NCBI GenBank assembly: GCA_023313575.1
Contig: JAJTTP010000041.1
Coordinates: 1 to 64,000 of the forward strand
Reading direction: 5' to 3'
From: Eutypella sp. D-1
Taxonomy: Eukaryota > Ascomycota > Sordariomycetes > Xylariales > Diatrypaceae
Length of the DNA stretch: 64,000 nt
Shown: in pieces, positions 10,701-20,661 of the stretch
Numbering within the stretch: the stretch's first letter is position 1
Layout: every line of letters starts with the position of its first letter
The notes under the pieces: model-generated
Database searches by the model: none
What the model was told of the DNA's origin: nothing
What the model saw: the letters and a program-made list of their open reading frames with translations, nothing else
Translations under genes and position numbers: made by a program

Positions 10701-13700
10701 TGGTATGTTAAAGTAAAACTGTAAAAGAGCAACGAGTAGACGGCGGTTGTTACATGCAAATAGGAGAGCTTGTAATTAAGGTGTACTCTTTGAATAGGTT
10801 AGGCCATACCATAACTAATAAGGTTAGTTTAGAGGGTCTGGTAAAAAATTTTTGCTTTGGCCCTGCGAACCCTAATGTATTGATTGCTATTAGCCCTATA
10901 ACTAATTTTATAGCCCCATTATCTTCTGGAATTCTTTTAGGTCAAGCAGTTTCGTTAATAGCCAGGCACAAGGTACAGTTTAGCACAACTTCTTACATAC
11001 ACACTTCAAAGGTAATGAGTCTTAATGAATCTTTTTCAAACAAAAATAAAGACGATACTCAGAAGTTGTCACTTGGCATTCTTTCACCTTGATTTATTTC
11101 AGGGTTCGCGGATGCTGAAGGTAGTTTTGTGGTTATTGTTAGAAAGAACGATGAGTTTCGTCTAGGTTGACGTGTAGAAACCGTGTTTAGAATAGGACTT
11201 CATAAGAGGGACTTAGCTCTTTTGGAGCAAATACAAGCTTATTTCGGTGGAATAGGAAGTATTGTTAAACAAGGGAAAGATGTTGTAGCCTACAGAGTAA
11301 GTTCTCAGAAAGATATTCTGAATTATATCTTGCCCCATTTTGACAAATATCCCCTTATTACGCATAAGAGAGAAGATTATTTATTATGAAAAGAAGTAGT
11401 GTTAAAGATGAAGGCTGGTCAACATTTACTGACGGAAGGTCTTCAAGATATAGTTAATCTTCGTGCATCTATCAATTTAGGATTGTCAGAAGACTTGAAA
11501 TTAGCTTTTCCTAATACTATCTCAGTATCTAGGCCAGTTCTTGAAAAGAAGGACCGTTTAATCCCGCATGCAGAGTGAGTAGCCGGATTTACAACAGGTG
11601 TGCGAAGCGGGTGTTTCTATATCTTAAAGAAACAAGGTCGTAACAAGGTCGGAGTAGGATTCCTCTTAGTATTCCAAATAGCTCAACATCTTCGTGATGA
11701 AGAACTATTAAGGAGTTTAGTTGATTATTTCTCATGCGGTCAATTTGTTAGCCCTAAACTTAAGGAATGAGGATATTATACTTGTACTAAATTCGGGGAT
11801 AATTCTAGAATAGTAGAATTTTTTAGAAAGTATCCTATTTGTGGAGCCAAAGCTAACGATTTTAAGGACTGAGCGATAGCTGCGGATATTATTAAAAATA
11901 AAGGTCATCTTACAAGTGAAGGTGCAGCCCAAATTAATGAAATTAAAAGGGGTATGAATATTAATAGAACAGAATTTATGAATTCTGAAGGTGTAGTTAC
12001 TAATGATCCTACCGTAGACTAAACGAGATAAAAGAAGAATTTTATAGCAGGTTATGATTATATTATTAGGGTGAGTTGCAAGTTAATACATAATAAGTTA
12101 TACCTTTGCTCAACTAGGGTATAACTAGGTTCGTTATTTTATTAGTGTTATCATACCTTTTCAAGATAGTACTATAAGTCATGTAGGTTTTATATTATTA
12201 GCGTTAAGTATTACTAGTATAGAATCTCTTCAGGCTTTTGTGTTCTATTTAATGCAGTATTCAATAAGTAATTTAAATGCATTCATTATATTAGTTACAA
12301 TAGGATTCTCTTACTATTTTTATGTAACTGATAATAAAGAACATAAAGAATTATTGGATAAAAATAATTCACCTGCTGGAGGGTCTAGGAAACCTCTGCA
12401 ATATCGGGTGTTATGGCCGTGGTTGCTACTTATTGATGTAGCAAATAATATCTTGCAGTGGGTTTTATGATCAAATTCCGGAAAATTTCTAAAGCTTCTG
12501 GTACCAAGCTGCGACCTAAAGTTCGTTAGTGGACCAATTAACTACTGGTGTACGGTAACAAGCCAGAAGATTCTCAAAAGAGAAATGGAATATCGTGGAT
12601 CTAAATCAGAGAATTTATCTGTAAAGGAGCAACGGGTAGATGGTCATAGGTGTGTTAATTTAACACATTTAAGGTATACTCTAATGGGTTTCGAGAGAAA
12701 CTATCAAATAAAAATCCTTTCTAACCAAATAAATACATTAAGAAGATCATATACTTCTATATCTAAAAACTTATTATATAATTTATCAAATAATCTAAAC
12801 CCTTGATATTTAACAGGTTTCTCCGATGCTGAATCTAATTTTACAGTGAGAATAATTAAGAGTAATTCAGTAAAAGTAGGCTGAACAGTACAACTTGTTT
12901 TTCAGATAGGTTTACACCAAAGAGATTTTAATTTATTAGAAAAAATTAGAACATTTTGAGGTGTAGGAGAAATTTATCATAAAGAGGAATCTTCTAATTA
13001 TATGGTACAATCTTTAAAAGGTTTAAAGGTAATAGTAAATCATTTTGAGAAATATCCTCTTTTAACTAAAAAACTTGAAGATTTTAAGTTATTTTCACAA
13101 ATAGTTACCTTGGTTAATCAAAAAGAACATTTAACTATTTCTGGTTTACATAAAATTATATCTCTTAAAGCCTCTATGAATTTAGGTCTTCCTGAATCAT
13201 TGAAGACTGCTTTCCCTGATATTACTCCGGCTGTAAGATCGATACGTTCTGATGAAGAATTATTAAACTCAAATATTGCTCCTTCTTGAATGGTAGGTTT
13301 CACAGAAGGAGAAGGGTGTTTTAGCATTAGAATCACTAAATCGTCAACAGTAAAGACAGGATGGCAAGTACAACTAAGATATAATATAACTCAGCACTCT
13401 ATTGATAAAGTATTTATGAATAGCTTAGTAAAATTTTGGGGCTGCGGTAAAGTATTCTTAAGATTTAGAGAAAATCAAGTTGATTTTCAAATTCTAAAAT
13501 TGAAAGATCTATCTGAGATAGTTATTCCTTTGTTTAAAAATATGCCCTTACAAGGTGCGAAATCTAAGGATTTTTTAGATTTTAGTAAAGCAGTAGATAT
13601 AATGAAAGTAAAAGGACATTTAACTAATGAAGGGTTAGAGCAATTGCGTAAATTAAAAGTGGGTATGAATACTGGTAGAGTTGCTTCGCCATAAATATAT

Positions 13701-16229
13701 AATACTAGGGCGCTAAAAGCTCGGTTTTATTGTTTCATTGTATAATCTTTTGGTAGGCATACTTCTAACGAAGTACAGCACACATCTTTCTTTATGTATT
13801 TATTTGTATGAAAAAATTTTACCGCCGTGGTACAATTAATTAGCCAGTTAAGAGGATATTTTTATGTTAATCCTATTTTAGCCTTAAGTTTAGCAATTAC
13901 AATCTTTTCTTTTGTAGGTGTGAACGAGAATGCCCACAACCATAATAATAGATTAATTCCTAAGATCCCTATATATATAATAAAAATATATAGAGAACTG
14001 TAGGTATTGGCCGTCGCTCTGTAGGATTAAGGTGGCTGAAACTACTTATATCTATTATTATTAAAAAAAAATATCACCATATGCTGGAAACTTCTTACAA
14101 TTATACTACTATAATTTAGTCCCACTTACGCGACTTTTAGCTTCTCTCCCTACCTTTTTACATCTTTTTATGATCCTTCTACATCTTTTATTTCTCTCTT
14201 CATAACTTCAGATCGCAAACCAGAAGAGGGGGGAGAGGGGTTGAAAAAATTTTTTTATCGTCGGGCATAATTTAGTGAAAATGTCTAATTTTGAACAATC
14301 AGCAGGAAACCAAAATAATATGCCATTATGAGTAGGATCCTCAGAGACTTCACGTGATACTTAGAGTGTAGCTTTTATTAACCCACTCTCTGAAGATAAA
14401 GTCCATATAAATATTTTTATGAATATCGTACGTCGATTATTTAGTTTTGAAATTAAAGATATTATCATTTTTAATGGTAATTATACCCTATACTCCTATC
14501 AAGAGAGTTTAAGACTCAAATTCTCCGTTGGAGGATGCCAGATATGAGAGGAAAAAAGTAATTTAACCTCTTTGATTAATAAAAGGTCTTATTCATCATA
14601 TTCAGACTCTAAAATAGTTCTTTCTCCTAATTTCGTTACAGGGTTTACTGACGCTGAAGGTTGTTTTTCTATTAAAATTAGCAAATCCAAAACTCATAGT
14701 TTAGGTTGAAAAGTGGAGGCTATATTTGTCATTAGGCTCCATGAAAAAGATTTTAATATACTAGAAGGAATCCAAGCTTACTTTGGAGTAGGTAAAATAT
14801 ATTTCGGAAAGGGTAATGTAAGTTATCGAGTAGAGTCAAGTAAACATCTTCGAGATACTATATTACCTCACTTTGATAAATACCCTTTAATAACTCAGAA
14901 GTTAGCAGATTATCTATTATTTAAAGAGGTAGTGAGAATGATTATTAATAAGGAACAATTAACTCAAGAGGGGTTAGTAAAAATAGTAGCTATGAAATCA
15001 TCTATGAATTTAGGATTAAGTGATGCATTAAAAACAGAATTTAGTACACAAATTTCCGATTCATATCCTAGACCTCTCGTTGAAAATAAGAAGGTGAAAG
15101 ATCCCCAATGAGTAGCAGGGTTCACCAGTGGTGAAGGATGTTTTAAAGTTTTTGTGCAAGAACATTTGAAAAACCTGACGGGGTTTAGGGTAATGTTAGG
15201 ATTTACAATTACTCAACATAATCGTGATGAAAATTTAATGAAAAGCTTTATTGATTATTTTGGGTGCGGAAAAATAGAACACAGGGGTGACCGATTGGAT
15301 TTTTCGGTAAAAAATTTGCGGGATACTCGTGATATAATTATGCCCTTTTTTCAAAAATATCCTATTGTAGGTGTGAAATCTAAGGATTTCGATGATTGAT
15401 GTCTTGTAGTGAAATTGATAATAGACAAAGAACATATTACAAATACCGGGGTCGAAAAAATTATAAAGATAAAAGCTAATATGAATAGACAGAGATCACA
15501 AAACGAAGAAGAGTAATGTGAATGAATTTATTTCAGACCTTTTCCCTTATTAGGGCTGCCAACTTCGTAGGCGGGGTAATAAGAATATTGAATATGTAGT
15601 AGTCTATTTGAGTTTGGCAAGACAAAAGTAGCTAGGCTTTTTTCTTATTGTAGGATTTCAAAATAGTTTAGCCCTTCTAGCTTTACAGCAGGAGTCTACG
15701 ACTATCGATTCCTCTCCTCCGAGGAAGGAGGTTTTATCCGGAACCTCCTAGACTCGGGTATCGGGAGGAAAAATTAAATAATTAGCCGGTTCCACCATTA
15801 GTCGGATTTTTTGCTAAACAGATGGTTTTAAGTGCTGCTCTAGATAGCGGTTATGTGTTTTTATCTTTAGTAGCAATATTAACTAGTGTAGTAGCCGCGG
15901 TCTACTACCTTAATGTTATAAAAGAAATTTTCTTTTATAGACCTGAATATAAAATAAATTCTTTACTAAAAGAAAAAAAATTCTCTAGTTATATTTATAG
16001 TAATGAGATAGTATATAAAAAAATCATGATTAAGGGTGAAGTTATATCTGTTCCTGTAACAAAACCTAGAAACAAAAAGTTAGAATTCAAGTATAATAAT
16101 ATAGTTATGTCTAGTCCTATATCTATCACAATATCTAGTATAACTTTGGTGATTTTATTATTTATATTAATGAGCGAACATTGATTAAGTTTGGGAGTCA
16201 TATTGACTCATAGTTTAGTTTTTAGTTAA
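4782..16229 (+). CDS. nad2: NADH dehydrogenase subunit 2, seven exons
   Basis: This is a membrane-arm, proton-pumping subunit of respiratory complex I. Exons by protein continuity: 4782-5159, 6569-6739, 8410-8619, 10150-10371, 12171-12374, 13830-13919 and 15789-16229, together 571 codons plus TAA, a normal length for fungal Nad2. Recognisable segments are [19 protein letters not shown] (exon 1), [20 protein letters not shown] (exon 2), [13 protein letters not shown] (exon 3), [13 protein letters not shown] (exon 4), [14 protein letters not shown] (exon 5) and [20 protein letters not shown] (exon 7). TGA encodes Trp in exons 1 and 3. Every intron except intron 4 obeys the group I rule (U before, G at the end); the intron 4 borders (about 10372-12170) are the least certain. 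The last 14 codons have a second, displaced copy at 17832-17879. Confidence 0.93.
5283..6509 (+). CDS. LAGLIDADG endonuclease in nad2 intron 1
   Basis: The ORF lies in group I intron 5160-6568. With TGA as Trp the frame is open from nad2 exon 1 through the intron core (piece GACAATCGCGGATCTAAGTC near 5391) to TAA at 6507, so it is an exon-fused ORF; the first intron ATG is at 5283. It has two LAGLIDADG motifs, [13 protein letters not shown] (about residue 122) and [12 protein letters not shown] (about residue 280), each with its acidic residue, so it can act as a monomeric double-motif endonuclease and possibly a maturase. KQLYST precedes the first motif, a variant of the R-x-Y-S/T site discussed under findings. 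It appears intact. Confidence 0.88.
6881..8330 (+). pseudogene. Broken LAGLIDADG endonuclease in nad2 intron 2
   Basis: Intron 6740-8409 has the same group I core as intron 1 (TATCGCGGATCTAAATC near 6900, AAAGAGCAACGAGTA near 6945). The frame is open from exon 2 to TAG at 7112, then shifts. The first motif [13 protein letters not shown] is at about 7147; the second reads WLIGFTDA near 7843 and is cut by a GC element starting with CCTGATCCCC. At least three foreign pieces break the reading frame: a palindromic insert near 7350-7413, a compound hairpin at 7541-7709, and the GC element at about 7870-7890. The flanking LAGLIDADG sequence is well preserved, so the insertions look younger than the gene. 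Confidence 0.82.
7541..7709. repeat. Compound hairpin insertion in the intron 2 endonuclease
   Basis: It starts CCTCCTTTTTCC after the bases ...AAATTAGA, contains the palindrome AACCCCCGCTGC / GCGGGGGTTT, then GTATTATACAAAATTGAGA and an AT arm. The same unit occurs at 60757-60975 in another LAGLIDADG ORF at the equivalent codon. A second palindromic part (TCTCTTCTACTTG with AGTGAAGAGAAAG) follows here. Confidence 0.8.
8689..9891 (+). CDS. LAGLIDADG endonuclease in nad2 intron 3
   Basis: It lies in group I intron 8620-10149. The frame runs unbroken, TGA as Trp, from exon 3 (8410) to TAA at 9889; the first intron ATG is 8689 and another is at 8803. Motif 1 is [13 protein letters not shown] (about 9010) and motif 2 [12 protein letters not shown] (about 9493). 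RRLYSTES at 8941-8964 matches the R-x-Y|S processing pattern. The C-terminal half keeps the usual [19 protein letters not shown] ending of this family. It appears intact and closely resembles the proteins of introns 4-6. Confidence 0.88.
9927..10003. repeat. AT hairpin element, copy B
   Basis: Arms 9927-9948 and 9982-10003 are perfect 22-bp complements, identical to copy A at 864-940 including the loop. The left flank CCTCCGGTTA and right flank TTAAACCCCTCTGG are conserved. It lies near the 3' end of nad2 intron 3, just after the endonuclease stop. Confidence 0.88.
10754..12022 (+). CDS. LAGLIDADG endonuclease in nad2 intron 4, second motif altered
   Basis: The intron is about 10372-12170, with group I core pieces at 10680-10745 (CTATCGCGGATCTAAATC, GAGCAACGAGTAGACGG). 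The ORF runs 10754-12022 with TGA as Trp. A leader of about 110 residues precedes motif 1, [13 protein letters not shown] (about 11092). Motif 2 reads [16 protein letters not shown] instead of the expected ...TTGDGCF..., because bases resembling GTGCGAAGCG are inserted exactly at the catalytic Asp codon (about 11598-11612). The frame is kept, so a protein is made, but one active site probably lacks its metal-binding acid. It may be cutting-defective while retaining binding or maturase function (inference). Confidence 0.85.
12585..13694 (+). CDS. LAGLIDADG endonuclease in nad2 intron 5
   Basis: The group I intron spans 12375-13829. The frame is open from exon 5 to TAA at 13692 with TGA as Trp, so the protein can be made as an extension of truncated Nad2 or start at ATG 12585. 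Motif 1 reads [13 protein letters not shown], with Ser where Gly is usual, and motif 2 [18 protein letters not shown] at 12741-12758 precedes motif 1. The ending [12 protein letters not shown] is typical. It looks intact. Confidence 0.87.
14419..15516 (+). CDS. LAGLIDADG endonuclease in nad2 intron 6
   Basis: The intron spans 13920-15788. Unlike introns 1-5, the conserved core (ATATGCTGGAAACTTC near 14080, CAATCAGCAGGAAACC near 14300, CTCAGAGACTTCACGTGA near 14341) lies upstream of the ORF and is of another group I subtype. The frame after TAG at about 14359 is open to TAA at 15514; the first ATG is 14419. NKRSYSSYS at 14578-14604 lies just before motif 1 [13 protein letters not shown] (about 14629). 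Motif 2 is [12 protein letters not shown] (about 15109). TGA is used for Trp several times. A pyrimidine-rich insert at about 14150-14260 interrupts the core region. Confidence 0.86.
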
Positions 16230-17831
16230 ATGTATAATTCAACTTTTTATCTGTTCTCTAATGGCAATATCTTCAGTTATAAAAGTAGTCTCTCTATAGG
16301 GAGATTTTACTCTACAGATCCTTTGAAACCTTTAATTGTTTCTAGTAATGATGCTGAGGCTTCGCCTATAAAAAAGAAGTTTTTTGAGTGATTTACTGGG
16401 CTAGCCTGTTGTTTAAAAAAAAAAGGAGAGGGGTTATTTTTAAGATCTATTGTAAACAAAGGTACTTCTTGTTCGCGGCTCCGCCTCTTTTTTCCTCTTT
16501 CTCTTCACTTTAACAAGCTGAAGAGAAACGGAAAAAATTTTAAATTTGAAATTGGAGTACATAAAGATGACATAAATATGTTGTGCTTTATACAACAAGA
16601 GTTAGGAATAGGTAGGGTAGCTACTTTTAGTAATGCAGCTTATTTTACAGTCACTGCTAAGGATGAGATAATATTATTATTAAAGATATTCGCTTTACAT
16701 CCTTTAAAATCAAATAAAGCTTGAAATTATCTTAACTTTAAACAAGCCTTCGAATTATACATAAACAACAAAGGAAAAATTACAGAAGTTTTAGAAGAAA
16801 TAAAGATATTCAAAAGTAATATGAACTATAATAGAACAGATTTTGATATGTCTGATTATTACTTAAAAAATCCTATTTCTAATACACCTAATTGATTACT
16901 GGGTTTTGTAATTTTTTTACAAAGAAAAAATCTATTTTTCATATCCTCCGGTAGCTTCGCACATAAAACAATGGAATGAGATGGTACATTTTTTGTTTCA
17001 AAAAGATCTGGTGGTCTTTCATATAGTTTAGTGTTTGGTTTAGGTCAATCTATGACGAACTTATACTTAATGGAAGCTATTAGATATTATTTTAATAATT
17101 TACCTTGTTTATCTAACGGATTAATAGAAGGAATGCAAACCCAAGTTAGACCTGATAAAGATACACCTTCTTTTGCTTACATCTATGTTGAAAAGAGAAA
17201 GGATAAAACAGATGGTAAACAATCTGATATGATAGTATTAGATATTACTCGTACAGATTATTTAAGTAAAGTGTTTATACCTTTATTTGATTCCATGGAA
17301 TGACATAGTAAAAAGTATTTAGATTTCCAGGATTGAAAACTAATCCATTTTTTTTTTTTCGTAAAAAAAAAAATGGAAAAAGGTTTACATTCTTTACCTT
17401 CAGGTAAAGAATTAATAGATCTAATCTTAAGTCAAATGAATGCTAAAAGACTTTCAAATTCTAAATCTAAATTAGTCAGTAGAGAAGAACTACTAACCAA
17501 AATAGAAGAGTTATTATCACTACCTAGTAACTATGAAATCAAAGAAGAGGGTAGAATCTGGGTAATCTCTGAAAATGAATATTACAGAGATAAAAATAGC
17601 ATAGCTGTTATACTTCAAAATGGAGATGGTAATGTTATTGAAAAATTTGAAACTTTAACAGCTTGTGCTCAATCTTTAGGTGAAACTAGAAATTTGATTA
17701 CTCGTTATATGTTAAAAGGAGAACCTCTTTTGATAAATAATAAACCAGTTTATATAAAAAAATCTGAGGGTGCGAGCTTTTCAGAGAGTGTGACACCTAC
17801 TTTAGAAAGTAGCGTGATTTCCACAAGGTTG
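16230..17831 (+). pseudogene. Broken LAGLIDADG gene inserted at the nad2/nad3 boundary
   Basis: The ATG at 16230 directly follows the nad2 TAA. The frame gives a leader with GRFYSTD (16299-16319), then EWFTGL (about 16388), where the first LAGLIDADG motif is destroyed by foreign bases. A palindromic CGGCTCCGCC / CTCTTTCTCTTC insert at about 16468-16540 breaks the frame again. Later parts are open: 17031-17303 and, after an AT-rich insert, 17373-17834, which ends in a NUMOD1-like module (FETLTACAQSLGETRNLITR). The second motif (NWLLGFV ... EWDGTFFVS, 16890-17000) is split by a GC/AT element. No group I core is evident, so this looks like a free-standing endonuclease insertion, not an intron. 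Confidence 0.72.
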
Positions 17832-17879
17832 TGATTAAGTATGGGAGTCAATATGACTCATATTTTATTTAATCCTTAA
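17832..17879 (+). pseudogene. Displaced copy of the nad2 3' end
   Basis: These bases read WLSMGVNMTHILFNP* in the nad2 frame, parallel to the active end [15 protein letters not shown] at 16183-16229. Both copies end in TAA followed by ATG. The simplest reading is that the endonuclease element brought its own nad2 3' end and pushed the resident end downstream to the nad3 start. Confidence 0.8.
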
Positions 17880-18383
17880 ATGAGTTCAATGACATTTTTT
17901 ATTCTTTTTGTTTGTATTATAGCAGCTTTATTTTTAGTAATAAATTTATTATTGGCACCGCACAACCCTTACAAGGAAAAAGTCTCTGCTTTTGAATGCG
18001 GCTTTCATTCTTTTTTACAAACTAGATTACCGTTCAACATCTCTTTTTTCATATATGCCTTGTTGTTCCTTCTTTTTGATTTAGAAATATTATTAATATA
18101 CCCTTATGCTGTTAGTTCTTATGTTAACAGTGTTTATGGGCTAGTAATAGTATTAATATTTACTATTATCTTAACTATAGGTTTTGTTTTTGAAATAGGT
18201 AAAGGTGCTTTAAAAATTGATAGTAAACAATCTAATTCTTTGGAAAGAAGATCTATTAAAACAATCTCTTTTATTGGTGGATCTTTTTATCAACGTAGAA
18301 ATTATTCCAATGGGAGTTCTAGTAATTCTTCTGTAAAAGTCTATGATGATGTGCTCAGCTATAAAATTATAATTTTCAAATAA
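17880..18383 (+). CDS. nad3: NADH dehydrogenase subunit 3 with foreign C-terminal tail
   Basis: Nad3 is a small complex I membrane subunit. Start ATG at 17880 follows TAA directly (TAAATG). The body is canonical: PHNPYKEKVSAFECGFHSFL, then LPFNISFFIYALLFLLFDLE and GFVFEIGKGALKI up to about residue 118. The next 45 or so residues are not Nad3-like and contain QRRNYSNGS, then TAA at 18381. The tail appears to remain from an in-frame fusion to the GIY-YIG gene that follows: two stops (TAA, TAG) separate the frames and the GIY motif continues in the same frame. From the codon for FEC|GFHS onward the gene has a displaced second copy at 19454-19714, so the active 3' part is probably donor-derived. 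Confidence 0.9.
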   Translation: MSSMTFFILFVCIIAALFLVINLLLAPHNPYKEKVSAFECGFHSFLQTRLPFNISFFIYALLFLLFDLEILLIYPYAVSSYVNSVYGLVIVLIFTIILTIGFVFEIGKGALKIDSKQSNSLERRSIKTISFIGGSFYQRRNYSNGSSSNSSVKVYDDVLSYKIIIFK

Positions 18384-19136
18384 AATTAGAATAAATCTGG
18401 TATTTATCGTTGAATTAACATCGATAACGGTAAAAGCTATATAGGATCTTCTGTAAACTTGAAAGAGAGATTTCTCAGTTATTATAATTTAAATCATCTT
18501 AAAGAAAATTATAATATGTTAATTTGTCGGGCTTTAATTAAATATGGTCATTCAGGTTTTAAGTTATAAATTTTATAATATTGTCTGCCTGAGGACCTTG
18601 AAGACAGGGAAAATTATTATATAGCTTCGATCCGTCCGGAGTATAATCTCGTTCAAAAGTCAAATGTGATGCCTTCTAGAGTAGGGTATAAACATAGTAA
18701 GTCTACTATAGAAAGAATATCCAAAGCTCAACCGGGGAGTGTTTCTATTTCAGTTCTAGACTTATTAACAAGTACTGAGAAAGTATATGATTCTTTGTTT
18801 CAAGCAGAAAGAGAATTAAAGATATCTAGATCCCGTATTAGTTTATATATATCAAAAGGGGAGGTACGTCCTATAGATAAAAGATATATTATAACAAAAT
18901 TACAGAAAACTTATGTAAAATCGGTGAAAGTTGTATAATCTTGACGTATTGGTGTTCAAATAGAAGTATTAGATTTAGAAACTAATACTATAACTGTATA
19001 TTCTACTATTCGTTCTGCTGCGAGAGCCACAGGACTGGTACATTCTACTATTAGGCAATATTTGGCTTTAGGTGTACCATACAATAATAAATACTTCTTT
19101 ACTTATTGTAAGTCTGGTTTATTTGATGAAGACTAG
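18384..19136 (+). pseudogene. Decayed GIY-YIG endonuclease fused behind nad3
   Basis: In the nad3 frame the sequence reads NKSGIYRWINIDNGKSYIGS from about 18390, the catalytic GIY...YIG core, followed by LKERFLSYYNL and RALIKYGHSGF. Then TAA codons replace sense codons (about 18567 and 18576). The part 18666-18938 is open and holds NUMOD1-like modules (QAERELKISRSRISLYI), and another module (RSAARATGLVHSTIRQYL) follows after a stop near 18938. Decay is by point mutations, not hairpin insertion. It was probably the mobile part of the nad3 element. Confidence 0.8.
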
Positions 19137-19453
19137 TCTTATGGCGCAAACTTTAGCCAATGTTCGTATCCTCTCGTAAAATCAATGCAATATATATATA
19201 AACTTTGGAATTTAAAAAAAATTAATATATTTTTGCTATGCTTTTTTTTTATAGGTTTATTGCTTGACTTTTTCACTAAATTTAGATGTCCTTTATGAAT
19301 CTTTAGTATTAGGGGTATTTTGTACAGATCGCTTGGTTGCTCATAGATTAGCATAGTTATATAGTGTGGGTAGTGTAGGGGTAAAATACTAAATATTTAT
19401 ACTTGTTTTTAAGCACTATGCATTAGGGTATTTGTTATTTAAGAAGAACTCTA

Positions 19454-19714
19454 TGTGGATTTCATTCTTACCTTCAAACTAGATTGCCTTTTAATATTTC
19501 CTTCTTCATTTATGTCTTGTTGTTCCTTCTTTTTTACTTAGAAATATTATTAATATACCCTTATGCTGTTAGTTCTTATGTTAACAGTGTTTATGGGCTA
19601 GTAATAGTATTAATATTTACTAGTATCTTAACTATAGGTTTTGTTTTTGAGCTCGGGAAAGGAGCACTACAAATATCTAATAAACAGTTGAAGAATTTTT
19701 CATCTGCCTCCTGA
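19454..19714 (+). pseudogene. nad3: Displaced 3' part of nad3
   Basis: The frame reads CGFHSYLQTRLPFNISFFIY and on through SSYVNSVYGLVIVLIF to GKGALQISNKQ, matching active nad3 from its Cys codon to near its end. No start region is present. It has FYLEI where active Nad3 has FDLEI; loss of that conserved Asp fits relaxed selection. The stretch 19137-19453 between the GIY-YIG remnant and this copy holds no recognisable gene. Confidence 0.85.
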
Positions 19715-19793
19715 TCCCGAAGGGATATGGAGTTGAAGAACCCAGAACTAGAATGGAATACATAGGGAGTTTAAAAAAGATACTATTCTACGA

Positions 19794-20243
19794 GTGGAAA
19801 AAAAATTAAACATCCACAAGAGAAGTGTAACAGCTAGCGGTGCTGTAATTGTTAACTCTCTAGCTTTTAATGTTCTACCAGGTTTTATGTTTGTTCGTAA
19901 TTTTAGTGTTACTGATATTAAATATGCAGGTTGTGATGATGGGTGTGGTGGAAAGGATACTTTGTCACCTAGTGACAAAACCAAGTTAAAGTCTTTTGGA
20001 ATGGAGTTTGCTAGAAATAATCCTGTCCCTGTTGTAACTGAAGCTGAAAAAATTAAATCAGAAAAAGCGGAGGATTTAGCTGCAGCATATAAAGATGATC
20101 CTGAGGCATTAGGAGCAAGAAAAAAGGACGTTGAGTCTGTTTTTGATGAAGCAACAGGTGATTTTGCTTCTTATTTTGAGGGAGAAAAATATAAATATGC
20201 CAAGGAGGAGTTAGATAGAGATAGAAGAGAAAGAAATCTATAA
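19794..20243 (+). CDS. Unknown ORF (149 codons)
   Basis: I do not recognise the family. An N-terminal segment of about 45 residues includes a moderately hydrophobic stretch and VRNFSVT (19893-19913), an R-x-F-S motif as before the soluble domains of other ORFs here. A charged, helical-looking region rich in Glu, Lys and Asp follows. It ends with TAA at 20241, but the same frame stays open with similar composition to 20400, and a serine-rich ORF continues in another frame. It could be the intact front part of a gene broken further on. There are no TGA codons, so the frame does not test the code. Confidence 0.4.
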   Translation: MEKKLNIHKRSVTASGAVIVNSLAFNVLPGFMFVRNFSVTDIKYAGCDDGCGGKDTLSPSDKTKLKSFGMEFARNNPVPVVTEAEKIKSEKAEDLAAAYKDDPEALGARKKDVESVFDEATGDFASYFEGEKYKYAKEELDRDRRERNL

Positions 20244-20385
20244 CCTGTTTGTAGGGGAGTTGTTGATGGTTACATGCAAGATATACACCAGGACCCTGGT
20301 CGGGTGGATAGTAAAAAATTCAATGAGGATAATAAGCGTTTTGCGAATTTATCCAAAGAGTCTTATCAAACTATGAAAGATTCAG

Positions 20386-20661
20386 TTGATACCCCATACT
20401 AAGGCAGAACGTTTTATTGCAAAAAGGGATCCGTCTATACAAGAGGGTAACCCTGAAAATATAGATAAAGATTTCTTCAGCAAAAAATTAAGTGTCACAT
20501 TTTCTCAAGATAGAGCAGAAAATTCTTCTTCTGAATCTAGAGCAGAAAATTCTTCTGAAGCTAGAGCAGAAAATTCTTCTTCTTCTAGTTCTAGTTCTAA
20601 TACTAAACATGAAAAAACTTCCGGATCTAAAGCAGAGAATTCATCTAAAAGATCTTTTTAA
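20386..20661 (+). pseudogene. Serine-rich ORF, probable broken continuation of the 149-codon ORF
   Basis: The frame encodes AKRDPSIQEGNPENIDKDFF, then imperfect repeats of RAENSSSES / RAENSSEA / RAENSSSSS and a Lys-Ser tail. It starts where the preceding frame is closed by TAA at about 20400, so one frameshift could separate two parts of one gene. No ATG with clear context is seen and no function can be given. Confidence 0.35.
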
